From assembly GCF_004216895.1 (NCBI RefSeq), contig NZ_SGXE01000002.1:868001-932000 (forward strand): a DNA stretch of 64,000 nucleotides. The letters are read 5' to 3'. The stretch comes from Aquimarina brevivitae (GTDB taxonomy: Bacteria; Bacteroidota; Bacteroidia; Flavobacteriales; Flavobacteriaceae). The notes beneath the pieces are model-generated. The model searched no databases. It was given only the letters and a program-made list of their open reading frames with translations, and had not been told where the DNA came from. Below are positions 1 to 8,233 of the stretch, one piece after another (the first letter of the stretch is position 1; each line of letters opens with the position of its first letter). A program made the position numbers and the translations under genes.

Positions 1-28
1 AGTCTACCAGTATTGGTAGACTTTTTTT
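1..28 (+). terminator. Rho-independent terminator of a gene left of the window
   Basis: A perfect 9-bp stem (AGTCTACCA / TGGTAGACT) with a 4-base loop is followed by a run of seven T. It must end a plus-strand transcript that begins outside the window. Confidence 0.75.
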
Positions 29-115
29 GTTTCAGCAAATATAATAAAGTAAATATCTTAAGAAGTTTCATCGCTATACAGAAATATTGTTGTGAGCATT
101 CACATACCGTATTTT

Positions 116-127
116 ATTTTACATAAT
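116..127 (-). repeat. Copy of the ATTATGTAAAAT repeat motif
   Basis: This is the reverse-orientation copy of a 12-16 bp motif that recurs at 4367, 7091, 7595, 7644 and 7707, always in non-coding DNA. I did not notice it in the intergenic DNA of the rest of the window. It may mark the left edge of a mosaic region made of inserted segments. Confidence 0.5.
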
Positions 128-305
128 ATTTAGCTTGAGAATGGGATATTCAGCATTAACTAGCGGAGTTGTACATAAAATTACCTGTATACATCAATGT
201 GTTTTAACTAATTGATATACAGCATTTTATATTTTATACTTTGGCAAAGAGTGGGTGGTTAGCTTTAAGAAGAGAAGAATAGTCTATTTCAGTAACTATA
301 ATAGC

Positions 306-1064
306 CTAAAGCAACTTGTACATCGTAGCATACGAAATGGCTTCATAAATATTAGCAACGCCTAATTTTTCAAATAATTTCTTTCTGTGAAATTTAACCG
401 TATCTGGTGAAATATAGATTTTTTCCGCAATTTCGTGTATAGCATAACCTCTAATCGCATAGCGTAATATTTCTTTTTCTCTATCAGATAGCGCTACTTT
501 CGGGATACTTTTCCAGCAATCACTTGATAAATCATATAGTAACGTTTCTGAGCCATCTTGTTTGGTGATCGTGATGTTACCCGAATTTTGCTGTGTCGAT
601 AAGGATACGAAACATATCGCTTTCCAGATTTTACCAGTTTCGGTTAAAAATAATGGAGTTAACTTTTGATGGATAAGAATCATATTACCTTCTTCATTTT
701 TCAAATGAAAATCATAGGAAATGCTATACTGCTTTCTTTCTTCAAGTGGTAGGGTCTCATAAAAGTCAAAACCAACCGTGTTTATCTTTAAAAGTAGCGT
801 TAAATCCTCCTCTGGTACGTATTCAAAATAAAAGTCATAGCCCATTTCCTGTACTTCAGCAGCAGAGTTTCCACATAAAAACAAAGGATTTTCAGAAACA
901 TATTCAAAACCTTTGGTTTCGTAATCAATGACATATACACTTTTATAGGTGGTTCGGGTAAAAGCCTCAACAACTTCCAGGTAATTTGAAGTTTGATGTA
1001 GGTCCTTATCCGTCAGGTTTCCGACTGTATTTTTTAACGAAAAAAAAGAATTGGTATCCGCCAT
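306..1064 (-). CDS. PAS-like sensor / LuxR-type HTH transcriptional regulator
   Basis: This is a 252-residue one-component regulator. Residues about 35-160 resemble a PAS-type sensory fold (YVIDYETKGFEYVS, then YFEYVPEEDLTLLLKI), which is common in flavobacterial LuxR regulators. Residues 190-252 are a LuxR/FixJ helix-turn-helix: LSDREKEILRYAIRGYAIHEIAEKI, then SPDTVKFHRKKLFEKLGV. No receiver domain and no membrane segment is visible, so it probably senses a cytoplasmic signal and binds DNA. It is transcribed divergently from the S41 protease gene. Two related ACTACCC-type inverted repeats lie in the gap between them and are plausible operators, perhaps for autoregulation. The ligand is unknown. 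Confidence 0.85.
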   Translation of the reverse strand: MADTNSFFSLKNTVGNLTDKDLHQTSNYLEVVEAFTRTTYKSVYVIDYETKGFEYVSENPLFLCGNSAAEVQEMGYDFYFEYVPEEDLTLLLKINTVGFDFYETLPLEERKQYSISYDFHLKNEEGNMILIHQKLTPLFLTETGKIWKAICFVSLSTQQNSGNITITKQDGSETLLYDLSSDCWKSIPKVALSDREKEILRYAIRGYAIHEIAEKIYISPDTVKFHRKKLFEKLGVANIYEAISYATMYKLL

Positions 1065-1090
1065 AAGTACAAAGATAGCTTTTTTACAAA

Positions 1091-1108
1091 ACTACCCCGA
1101 TGGGTAGT
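1091..1108. promoter_or_regulatory. ACTACCC-N4-GGGTAGT palindrome, putative operator
   Basis: ACTACCCCGATGGGTAGT is a perfect 7-bp inverted repeat 27 bp upstream of the luxR-type start codon. It is followed by GCTAAAAACA, and a degenerate second copy at 1154-1172 is followed by CCTAAAAACA. The duplication in a divergent promoter region suggests a regulator-binding site, most simply for the adjacent LuxR protein. Binding is inferred, not shown. Confidence 0.5.
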
Positions 1109-1153
1109 GCTAAAAACAAAATTTAGGTTATGTGTGATGAACCGACCCTATAA

Positions 1154-1172
1154 AACTACTCGAGGGTGTAGC
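1154..1172. promoter_or_regulatory. Degenerate second copy of the operator-like repeat
   Basis: AACTACTCGAGGGTGTAGC resembles the palindrome at 1091-1108, including the shared AAAACTAC start and CTAAAAACA end. It lies nearer the S41 protease gene, so the pair could control both divergent genes. Confidence 0.35.
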
Positions 1173-1277
1173 CTAAAAACATTGATTTCCTACTAGTTTT
1201 GATCTTAGAAAACAAAATCTAATCACAGGATAAAATTGAACCACAACCTTTTTATCTATAAAAACAAAAACATACTC

Positions 1278-2930
1278 ATGATACGATTACTCATTATTTT
1301 ACAGCTATTTGTACTGTCTTCACTTTCGGCACAAGAACCGTTGACAGCCACACAATGGCAAGAAGACCTTCGATTTTTACAACAAACCATACATAAAGAG
1401 TATGCTTTTCTTTTCGTAAAAACCAATAAAGAAACCTTTGATGCCGAAGTGGAAGCACTCTACCAGGATATTCCTAATTTACAGGAGCACGAAATTCAGG
1501 TAGGTCTTGCCCGAATCGTTTCTTTATTCGAATACGGGCATACGCACCTTAGCTTTTATCAAAAAGCCATTCAGTTTTCGCAGTTTCCTTTTAATCTTTA
1601 TCAATTTAAAGAGGATATTTATATCCAGGGGACGCATAAGCGATATGCAAATGCGGTAGGAGCAAAGGTAATTGCTGTAGCGGGTAAACCTATTGCTGAA
1701 GTGCTAAAAGCTATTGAACCTACCGTAGAGGCAGAGAATTCGCAATATTTTAAGGCTTATGGAATTAATAACCTTCGTTATCCTGAAATTCTACACGCTC
1801 AAAGCATTACTGATTCATTGCAGGATGAAATAGAACTAACTCTCGAAAAAAATGGTAAAACGTTTACCCAATCCTTTACAGTCTTGGAGAAGGGAGATTA
1901 TGTACCGACACATCGTGGTTTCGTACACCAAGATGATAATTGGGTAACCGCTAGAGAACAAGCTACTATGCCTTTGTATCTACAGCAGTTAGATAAAGTG
2001 TATTTCGCTACCTATTTGTCTAAAGAAAATGCGATGTATGTACGTCATAGTAGAATCAAAAATGAAGCGGAAGAAAGTACAAAGGAGTTTTATGATCGGG
2101 TGCTTAAGGAAGTAGCGGCCAAAGGAGCCGAAAAATTAATCATTGATTTACGCTTAAATGGTGGTGGTAACAACTATTTAAATAAAGAGGTCATCAAGGC
2201 CCTTATTAAAGCGGATGAGATCAACCAAACCGGAAAGCTATTTGTAATCATAGGAAGACGAACCTTTTCGGCTTGTCAAAATCTGGTGAATGAAATCGAT
2301 AACTATACCAATGCTATTTTTGTAGGCGAACCAACCGCAGAAAATATTAACTTTTGGGGTGATAATCGACCCGTAATATTGCCAAATAGTACTATAAATA
2401 TTGCGGTATCATATTTATGGTGGCAAGACAAACCGGCTTTAGAAAATGCAGAATGGATGGCACCCAGTATCCCGGTTGAGATGAGCTTTGAGGAATATGT
2501 GACCAATCAGGATCCTGTATTGGAGGCTGCATTAGCGTTTAACAACCCTAATTTTAAGCCCAAGCCATTGGAATATATTGTGAGCTTGTATACCTCTGGT
2601 CAAACCCAAAAACTGGCAGAAGAATTGCCTAAAATGATTCAGGATCCGCAGTATGCTTTTTTTGATTTTGAAACCGGACTCATTAAACTAGGGAACTTAT
2701 TGTTGCAAAGTCGACGTGGACCACAAGTACAGGCCTCTATTCAACTATTTTCTACCGTTTTAGCATTTTATCCTCAATCTGCCAGTGCCTATAAGCATTT
2801 AGGTGAATCCTATATGTTTTTAGGACAAACGAAAAAAGCTGCTGAGGCCTTAAACAAAGCCATTCAGCTGGATAGTGCAAACCAAGTAGGAGCGGAGGCC
2901 AAAGTATTGTTGGCTGAAATGGGGAATTAA
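1278..2930 (+). CDS. S41 family peptidase with C-terminal TPR-like tail
   Basis: A secreted serine protease-like protein of 550 residues. The start is set at the ATG at 1278 because a signal peptide (MIRLLIILQLFVLSSLSAQ) begins exactly there; the upstream TTG at 1236 would add 14 charged residues. The S41 core is visible as IIDLRLNGGGNN and the nucleophile region GRRTFSACQN with the candidate serine at residue 331, then VGEPTAENINFWGD. The last ~60 residues (ASAYKHLGESYMFLGQTKKA) look like a tetratricopeptide repeat, common in flavobacterial S41 enzymes. It probably acts in the periplasm; the substrate is unknown. It is followed by a strong terminator and looks monocistronic. Confidence 0.85.
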   Translation: MIRLLIILQLFVLSSLSAQEPLTATQWQEDLRFLQQTIHKEYAFLFVKTNKETFDAEVEALYQDIPNLQEHEIQVGLARIVSLFEYGHTHLSFYQKAIQFSQFPFNLYQFKEDIYIQGTHKRYANAVGAKVIAVAGKPIAEVLKAIEPTVEAENSQYFKAYGINNLRYPEILHAQSITDSLQDEIELTLEKNGKTFTQSFTVLEKGDYVPTHRGFVHQDDNWVTAREQATMPLYLQQLDKVYFATYLSKENAMYVRHSRIKNEAEESTKEFYDRVLKEVAAKGAEKLIIDLRLNGGGNNYLNKEVIKALIKADEINQTGKLFVIIGRRTFSACQNLVNEIDNYTNAIFVGEPTAENINFWGDNRPVILPNSTINIAVSYLWWQDKPALENAEWMAPSIPVEMSFEEYVTNQDPVLEAALAFNNPNFKPKPLEYIVSLYTSGQTQKLAEELPKMIQDPQYAFFDFETGLIKLGNLLLQSRRGPQVQASIQLFSTVLAFYPQSASAYKHLGESYMFLGQTKKAAEALNKAIQLDSANQVGAEAKVLLAEMGN

Positions 2931-2958
2931 AAAATAATCCACTGTACCCATTAAAATT

Positions 2959-2993
2959 ACTTCGGGATCTGAGCATTCAGCCCGAAGTTTTTT
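2959..2993 (+). terminator. Rho-independent terminator after the S41 peptidase gene
   Basis: An 8-bp stem ACTTCGGG / CCCGAAGT with a 14-base loop is followed by six T. It lies 29 bp after the stop codon. Confidence 0.8.
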
Positions 2994-3077
2994 ATTACGT
3001 TTTCATAGCACTAAGGGATTAAAAAAAATATATTGTTAAAACTTGCGTTATACTTTAACAACAGACCCAAAAGTACT

Positions 3078-4295
3078 ATGATGAAGTTACATTATACCTT
3101 ATCTAAAACGGTATACCTATGTGTTGCCGTTTTAGTATTTATTTCTTGTACTAATGACGATAATAAGGGCTCGACACCACCTAACGATCCTCAATTGGTA
3201 ACTATTACTGATTTTCAATATCAAGGTGCGTTTCGGATTTCAAGTGCTACTTTTGGCGCCTCCAGCAGTAATTATTCCAGCGGTCCTATAGCGTATAATC
3301 CTGATAACCATTCCCTTTTTATAGTGGGTAACGAGCAGGTAAATGCGATTGCTGAGTTTCCGATACCAGAGTTATTGGACAAGGCAACGCTTGCCGAACT
3401 TAATGCTTCCGAAGCCCCAACCCAGGAGTTTACAACCATTCTTAATGCGGTTGCAAATCCCACTGGTGTAGATCGCATCAACGGGATGCTCTATAAAAAT
3501 GGACAACTTATCATCAATGCTGAAAAATGGTATGATGCCAGCGGTACTAACGAAAATACGACACTTGTCCTACGAGATGCCAATGACCTAACGAATACCA
3601 CCATTGATGGCTATTACCAACTAAATGGTGCCGCCAATGCAGCTGGCTATTTATCCTATATCCCAGAGGAGTGGCAGGCTAGCTTTAATGCCTCCTACAT
3701 AACAGGATGGTCTTCGGTGAATTCCATTATCTCCAGGTATAGTTATGGCCCTTCTTTATTTACGTTTGATGAAAACGATGTATTAAATACGTCAGCCTCC
3801 ACAGGGCCTATCAACACAAATCCGTTCTTAAATTTCAGTTTTGCCAATGGTAATCATATCACCCCACCCAGTAATGACCCTGGACAAGATCTTTGGAACT
3901 ATTTGTCCGAAGGGATTTATGGTTTTATCATACCAGGCACCAGAACCTTTGCAGTGTTTGGATCGAGTGGAGGCGTGGATAGTGGTATTGGGTATAAGAT
4001 CATTCAGGATAATGGCAACGAATGTGGAGGGTATTGTGCTTATCAAGCAGCTGATTACTACAATTACTACTGGTTTTTTGATCTAGATGATATCTTAAAT
4101 GCAGAGAATGTTTGGGATCCGCGTCCTTATGCCTACGGTCGATTTTCGGTACCTTTTGATGAGCAAGGGGAGCACAGTATTATCGGAGCCACATTTGATT
4201 CTGGATCAGGGATGTTATATCTGTGCTTAAGTAAAGCAGGACAAATGGGTACTTATGATCGTCCGCCACTGATTGTGGGGTATAAGATTCAGTAG
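3078..4295 (+). CDS. Lipoprotein of unknown function
   Basis: A 405-residue protein from the ATG at 3078; the upstream TTG start at 3033 would place 15 residues before the signal peptide. The lipobox ends FISC with Cys24, followed by TNDDNKG. Such acidic residues after the lipidated Cys resemble the Bacteroidota surface-export signal, so it may be on the cell surface. The mature part has repeated segments reminiscent of beta-propeller or galactose-oxidase-like folds (SLFIVGNEQVNAIAEFPIP; YGFIIPGTRTFAVFGSSGG; GATFDSGSGMLYLCLSKAG), but no family is recognised with confidence. Trp, Tyr and Gly are frequent. It is a single gene between a terminator and a long non-coding stretch. Confidence 0.75.
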   Translation: MMKLHYTLSKTVYLCVAVLVFISCTNDDNKGSTPPNDPQLVTITDFQYQGAFRISSATFGASSSNYSSGPIAYNPDNHSLFIVGNEQVNAIAEFPIPELLDKATLAELNASEAPTQEFTTILNAVANPTGVDRINGMLYKNGQLIINAEKWYDASGTNENTTLVLRDANDLTNTTIDGYYQLNGAANAAGYLSYIPEEWQASFNASYITGWSSVNSIISRYSYGPSLFTFDENDVLNTSASTGPINTNPFLNFSFANGNHITPPSNDPGQDLWNYLSEGIYGFIIPGTRTFAVFGSSGGVDSGIGYKIIQDNGNECGGYCAYQAADYYNYYWFFDLDDILNAENVWDPRPYAYGRFSVPFDEQGEHSIIGATFDSGSGMLYLCLSKAGQMGTYDRPPLIVGYKIQ

Positions 4296-4366
4296 TAAAA
4301 GCATAAGAGGTCCATTGAAATACCTAAAAATTTAAATCAGAATCTCTAAGAAACGTGGTTTTAAAT

Positions 4367-4382
4367 ATTATGTAAAATAGAA
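4367..4382 (+). repeat. Copy of the ATTATGTAAAATAGAA motif
   Basis: A 16-bp match to the copy at 7707-7722. It lies 71 bp after the lipoprotein stop codon and marks a possible boundary between the first two gene segments of the region. Confidence 0.5.
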
Positions 4383-4624
4383 ATTCATAAAATCCATTCA
4401 AACATTTTAAACCAAAAAGGGGATAAATTGATTCTCCGAAGATGGAATTAATAGAACTGGGAGATACTTCAAATTACTATTGATAAAAAAGTATTACAAA
4501 TCAATAAAATACCAACTCGTTCGCGCAGAAATCAGATATCTGTTGGATTTTCAATTGTATGCTCTCTAAACTATAGCAAATGCATAGTAATTCATTTGAT
4601 CCAGAGACTTTTCTTAAAACCTTT

Positions 4625-4651
4625 GAATCGCGTATTTGAAATATTCTGAAC
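4625..4651 (+). repeat. 27-bp repeat, first copy
   Basis: Begins GAATCGCGTATTTGAAAT and matches 7218-7244 with two mismatches. Both copies lie in gene-free DNA flanking the XRE regulator / beta-lactamase pair. Confidence 0.5.
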
Positions 4652-4773
4652 CTTTAAAATTAGCACTTGTGCATGGTGCTTAAAATATATAAATTGAACA
4701 CCGTAACAAAGTGTTGAACTATCAAGTTTTTTTAACGGGGTACTACTATACATAAAAACATTTGGGATAATAA

Positions 4774-5310
4774 ATGTCTAAACTTTTAGAATACCGAAAA
4801 AAACTAAATTATACTCAGGATGAGCTTTCTGATAAATCAGGGGTGTCCGTAAGGACTATACAACGTATTGAGGCTGGTGCAGAGCTTAAAGGTCATACCC
4901 TAAAAGTAATCGCTCAGGCTTTAAATGTTAACCCTTCTGAGTTAAAAGATGCTACAGCAGTGGAACCATCTTACAATTACCCGCTTATTAAGGTGATCAA
5001 CTTAGCTTCTTTAGTATTCTTTATTCCTTTGGCAAACATTGTAGTACCTTTAGTGATCATGCACGCTAAAAAAGAAAAAAATGAGATAACGAAACAAATT
5101 GTTTCTATTCAAATCCTATGGATCTTAGCTATAGTAATAGTATTTTTTATGGTTCAAACGCTTCAGAATGCATTTTCATTACATAAGCAACTAACCTTAT
5201 CTGTATTATTGGGTTGCATCCTTATCAATATTATTATTGTGCTACGCAATGCATTTGAAATTGATAAAAATAAACAACTTCGTATTAAGCTAAATTACAG
5301 CATTGTATAA
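4774..5310 (+). CDS. XRE-family HTH regulator with membrane domain
   Basis: A 178-residue protein. Residues 1-60 are a classical XRE/Cro helix-turn-helix (LLEYRKKLNYTQDELSDKSG, then VRTIQRIEAGAELKGHTLKV). Residues 70-160 hold about three hydrophobic segments (INLASLVFFIPLANIVVPLV; IQILWILAIVIVFFMV; LTLSVLLGCILINIIIV) resembling the DUF4870-type membrane domain often fused to such HTH domains in Bacteroidota. It is probably a membrane-anchored transcription factor. It lies 102 bp upstream of the serine hydrolase gene in the same direction and may be co-transcribed with it. Confidence 0.8.
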   Translation: MSKLLEYRKKLNYTQDELSDKSGVSVRTIQRIEAGAELKGHTLKVIAQALNVNPSELKDATAVEPSYNYPLIKVINLASLVFFIPLANIVVPLVIMHAKKEKNEITKQIVSIQILWILAIVIVFFMVQTLQNAFSLHKQLTLSVLLGCILINIIIVLRNAFEIDKNKQLRIKLNYSIV

Positions 5311-5412
5311 TTGGTGTCGCCTTTTTTTCGGCATAATGTCGGGTCGTTATTCTTCAATACTACCGGGCATTTGATGAAGTTTGATCTTTGGTTAAACTAA
5401 ACGCATCATTTT

Positions 5413-7086
5413 ATGAAATACACCTTATTACTTTTTGTTTTCGTCTTGAGCTGGTTAAACGTTCGGGCGCAATTATCAACTACACAACAAACAAGCATAG
5501 ATGCTATTTTTGCACCCTGGAACCGTACAAAAGTACCTGGTGCTGCGGTGGGTATCATCAAAGATAGTCAACTCATCTTTGCAAAAGGATATGGTGCTGC
5601 AAATCTGGATTATGATATACCTAACAGTCCCCAAACTGTTTTTCGTATTGCCTCAACATCAAAGCAATTTACCGCCGCTTGTATTGTACTACTGGCACAG
5701 CAAAATAAGCTATCGCTGGAGGACAAGCTCATCAAATACTTTCCTGATTTTCCGGATTATGCAAACACCATTACCATCCGCCATCTGTTAAACCATACCA
5801 GCGGTATTAGGGACTATTTGACACTTGCTAATTTAGCAGGGTTTAAGGATGAAGATCATTATACGGACAAGACTATATATAACTGGTTATCCCGTCAACA
5901 AGCGTTGAACTTTACACCGGGTGAGGCTTATGTATACAGTAATTCAGGATATTGGCTTTTGGGCCAAATCGTTAAACTAGTCAGTGGTGAGTCCTTATCA
6001 GCGTTTGCAAAGAAGAATATTTTTGAGCCGTTACAAATGGAAAACACCCATTTTCATGACAATCATAAACATATTGTAAAAAATCGTGCTATTGGGTATA
6101 GCCCCACTAAAGATGATGAATTTTTGATTAACACAACTACATTAAATATGGTAGGGGATGGGGGAGTTTTCACTACTATTCTTGATTTAAAGAAATGGGA
6201 CGATGCTTTTTATACCGATACTATTCTAGATCAGGAATTTTGGAAAGTAATGACTAATGTTGGGCGTTTACATAATGGGCAAAAACTCACGTATGCTTCA
6301 GGATTAGATATCAATCAATATAAAGGATTAAAAGTTATACAGCATGGTGGCGCTATGGCCGGCTACAGAGCTGAGATGCTTCGTTTTCCTGAACAACATT
6401 TTTCAGTCATAATACTTGCCAATCGATCTGACGCACGTCCAACGGAGATGGCATATGAGATAGCAGATATATTTTTAGAAAAGGAGTACCTACCCGCGAA
6501 AAATACAGGTGAACAATCGAATCCAACAATGACCAAGAAAAAATCAATCCTTAATTTGCCACATAAGGAGCTTAAAAAGTTTGAGGGTAGGTATTGGAAT
6601 GCCAGGGAGGGAATTAGCAGAACGCTTCGAATAATCAATGATACCTTATGCTATGTACGTGATGATGGTAGTGCTACTAAAATGTTGGCTGTTGCTAAAG
6701 GTAAATTTTTGTGGCCAGGCTATACACCTGCGATTACTTTACAATTTAAGAATACCAGCGAAGCTACATTTGTATTGAATATTGGTGATGATACGCCGAT
6801 GGTATTTAAAAAATACACCCCACAAGCATCTTTTAGCACATCTGACTTTTCTAGCTACACTGGCACGTATTATAGCAAAGAGCTTGATAGCTACTACGTA
6901 ATTAACCACGTTGATAATGAACTGAGATTATATATAAAAGATGAATTTGTAGAAAGATTGGTTCCTATAATGAATAATGTTGTTAAAGTAGGACCATATC
7001 TAATATTGTCATTTACAGCATCTAAAAATAGGTTTAGGCTATCTACAGGAAGAGCAAAAAATATAAGCTTTAAAAAACTTAAATAA
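5413..7086 (+). CDS. Serine hydrolase, beta-lactamase / penicillin-binding protein family
   Basis: A 557-residue secreted protein with signal peptide MKYTLLLFVFVLSWLNVRAQ. All class C-type motifs are present: S81-T-S-K84 (nucleophile and general base), Y175-S-N, and H311-G-G in the KTG position. The long C-terminal part (residues ~380-557) is a beta-rich domain common in flavobacterial members of this family, in which the true substrate is often a peptide or ester rather than a beta-lactam. Antibiotic resistance should therefore not be assumed. The upstream XRE-membrane gene may regulate it. Confidence 0.85.
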   Translation: MKYTLLLFVFVLSWLNVRAQLSTTQQTSIDAIFAPWNRTKVPGAAVGIIKDSQLIFAKGYGAANLDYDIPNSPQTVFRIASTSKQFTAACIVLLAQQNKLSLEDKLIKYFPDFPDYANTITIRHLLNHTSGIRDYLTLANLAGFKDEDHYTDKTIYNWLSRQQALNFTPGEAYVYSNSGYWLLGQIVKLVSGESLSAFAKKNIFEPLQMENTHFHDNHKHIVKNRAIGYSPTKDDEFLINTTTLNMVGDGGVFTTILDLKKWDDAFYTDTILDQEFWKVMTNVGRLHNGQKLTYASGLDINQYKGLKVIQHGGAMAGYRAEMLRFPEQHFSVIILANRSDARPTEMAYEIADIFLEKEYLPAKNTGEQSNPTMTKKKSILNLPHKELKKFEGRYWNAREGISRTLRIINDTLCYVRDDGSATKMLAVAKGKFLWPGYTPAITLQFKNTSEATFVLNIGDDTPMVFKKYTPQASFSTSDFSSYTGTYYSKELDSYYVINHVDNELRLYIKDEFVERLVPIMNNVVKVGPYLILSFTASKNRFRLSTGRAKNISFKKLK

Positions 7087-7090
7087 AATA

Positions 7091-7104
7091 ATTATGTAAA
7101 ATAG
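7091..7104 (+). repeat. Copy of the ATTATGTAAAATAG motif
   Basis: Exact 14-bp copy, beginning four bases after the stop codon of the serine hydrolase. Confidence 0.5.
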
Positions 7105-7217
7105 CAACCAACATGTAGAAAAGCATAGTATGCTGAACTTTTAACCCCTTAAATCCTAATCGCTGAGTAAAGCGAAAACATTCTTGGACTCATCTAATAC
7201 AATATTGACCTCGCTGA

Positions 7218-7244
7218 GAATCGCGTATTTGAAATTTTCTGGAC
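7218..7244 (+). repeat. 27-bp repeat, second copy
   Basis: GAATCGCGTATTTGAAAT followed by TTTCTGGAC; two mismatches to 4625-4651. Confidence 0.5.
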
Positions 7245-7594
7245 AATGGTACGGAATATTCGATTTATGTGAGGGTTTCATTTTTGGTGTTTTTTAATCC
7301 TTTACATCATTTTTTTAATTCTGTGAGAAAATGTAATTAGGATAGGAATTGATATGAAACACTTGGTTTTAGGATTACTGTACTTATATATGATGTAAGT
7401 AACTGCCAATAATAATAATAATAAAGGCATAAAACTTTTACACGAGTTCAATAAATTGATCCAGTGAATCAATTTATTGTATCTGCGAGATGATGTGGTT
7501 GGGAATCGATATGAAACTCTGGCATGTCGCAAAATCAGCTTTGGCATTTAGAACAGCATACGAGTTAATGTATCAATATACATCGCAAATTGAC

Positions 7595-7655
7595 TTTTAC
7601 ATAATTACTATCGATATATAACACTGCGTGTTGTTATATCTGCAATTATGTAAAA
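7595..7655. repeat. 61-bp imperfect palindrome (attC-like or element-end hairpin)
   Basis: The outer arms TTTTACATAATT (7595-7606) and AATTATGTAAAA (7644-7655) are perfect inverted repeats. The inner arms GATATATAAC and GTTATATC flank AACAC-TGC-GTGTT. The double-arm layout recalls an integron attC site or the end of a small mobile element, but the bases do not match the attC consensus and no integrase is in the window. Confidence 0.45.
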
Positions 7656-7706
7656 TGCAAGCATCCGTCAATCTGCCGTAATAACTATATTTGTTCTATA
7701 ATTTAT

Positions 7707-7722
7707 ATTATGTAAAATAGAA
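7707..7722 (+). repeat. Copy of the ATTATGTAAAATAGAA motif inside an inverted repeat
   Basis: The 16-bp motif is embedded in GTTCTAT (7693-7699) / ATAGAAC (7717-7723). It is the last copy before the lanthipeptide precursor gene. Confidence 0.45.
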
Positions 7723-7845
7723 CTTGTAAAACAGGTACATATACCCCTAGTTATTAAGACCTTAAATTTTCACCTTTGATATCAGTAATATTACCAACTG
7801 TTATTGCAATACACAGATCAATATTCATTTTTAAAACCTAAAATT

Positions 7846-8202
7846 ATGTCAACTTCAAATTTAAAGTCTAGTAAATGGGGAAAAACAAGTGCCCTGTCAG
7901 ACCTGGATAAGATTCGCATCGAATGTGGTGTGGATGAAAACTTTAGAAAACAATTTCTTAGCGACCCCAAAAGTGTACTAGAAAAACACGGCGTAGATGT
8001 GCCTGATGGTCTTAAGATCAAAGTAAACGAAGATACTGCAGATACGTATAACATTAGCATACCACAATATCGTGGTAATGATTTATCCAATGCTGCATTA
8101 GAGAAATCTGCGCGTGACAAAAGTGGTACGACCTGGTGTACAACCTGTACAACAACCACACCGATATGTATTGGTTCTTTGGCGTCATTAACTTGCGCAT
8201 AA
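7846..8202 (+). CDS. lanA: Class II lanthipeptide precursor with NHLP-type leader
   Basis: A 118-residue precursor from the ATG at 7846; the upstream TTG would add 14 residues. Residues ~28-72 look like a nitrile-hydratase-alpha-like leader (NHLP): ENFRKQFLSDPKSVLEKHGV, then VPDGLKIKVNEDTADTYNIS. Residues 75-94 (RGNDLSNAALEKSARDKSG) replace the usual double-Gly boundary. The C-terminal ~24 residues (about 95-118) are a Thr/Ser/Cys core: TTWCTTCTTTTPIC with Cys98, 101 and 108, then Ser111, Ser114, Thr116 and Cys117. Four Cys and eleven Ser/Thr allow up to four (methyl)lanthionine rings. The modifying LanM is the next gene. The cleavage site is inferred to lie near Gly94. Cys27 in the leader is unexplained. 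Confidence 0.85.
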   Translation: MSTSNLKSSKWGKTSALSDLDKIRIECGVDENFRKQFLSDPKSVLEKHGVDVPDGLKIKVNEDTADTYNISIPQYRGNDLSNAALEKSARDKSGTTWCTTCTTTTPICIGSLASLTCA

Positions 8203-8233
8203 GCAATCAGTAACATACTACACTAGTATTTTT

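Larger units (their letters stand above)
4296..4773. other. Gene-free stretch with repeat motif and decayed coding-like segment
   Basis: 478 bp without a convincing gene. It holds a copy of ATTATGTAAAATAG at 4367-4380 and one copy of a 27-bp repeat at 4625-4651 (second copy 7218-7244). On the minus strand about 50 codons around 4500-4650 are open, but they lack a start and any recognisable motif. The region may be debris from an old insertion. Confidence 0.4.
7087..7845. other. Gene-free region rich in hairpins and short repeats, upstream of the lanthipeptide locus
   Basis: 759 bp with no supported gene. It contains four copies of the ATTATGTAAAAT motif (7091, 7595, 7644, 7707), the second 27-bp repeat (7218-7244), a perfect hairpin AATAAATTGAT / ATCAATTTATT at 7450-7478, a degenerate ~44-bp direct repeat (about 7319-7365 and 7481-7522, sharing GATATGAAAC), and a long imperfect palindrome at 7595-7655. 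An 81-codon minus-strand frame (7302-7547) runs through these repeats and looks non-functional. The promoter and 5' leader of the lanthipeptide precursor must lie near 7740-7845. Confidence 0.55.

Noticed and set aside
1236..1277. TTG start of the S41 peptidase at 1236
   Set aside because: It would place 14 polar residues before a clear signal peptide that begins at the ATG at 1278. The same logic moved the starts at 3033, 7804 and 35039.
5413..7086. Antibiotic-resistance beta-lactamase
   Set aside because: The SxxK/YxN/HGG motifs fit the wide serine hydrolase family, and the long extra C-terminal domain is typical of non-resistance members in flavobacteria.
7302..7547. 81-codon minus-strand frame upstream of the lanthipeptide locus
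   Set aside because: It runs through a perfect hairpin and a degenerate direct repeat, has no recognisable motif, and its two halves translate the same repeat in different ways; more likely non-coding.
7595..7655. A standard integron attC site
   Set aside because: The double-arm palindrome is attC-like in layout, but the arm sequences do not fit the RYYYAAC/GTTRRRY consensus and no integrase is in the window; kept only as a repeat.
7693..7723. A XerCD dif site
   Set aside because: TATATTATGTAAAAT recalls the XerD half of dif, but the motif occurs at least six times within 7.7 kb, whereas dif is single-copy per chromosome, and the XerC half does not match.
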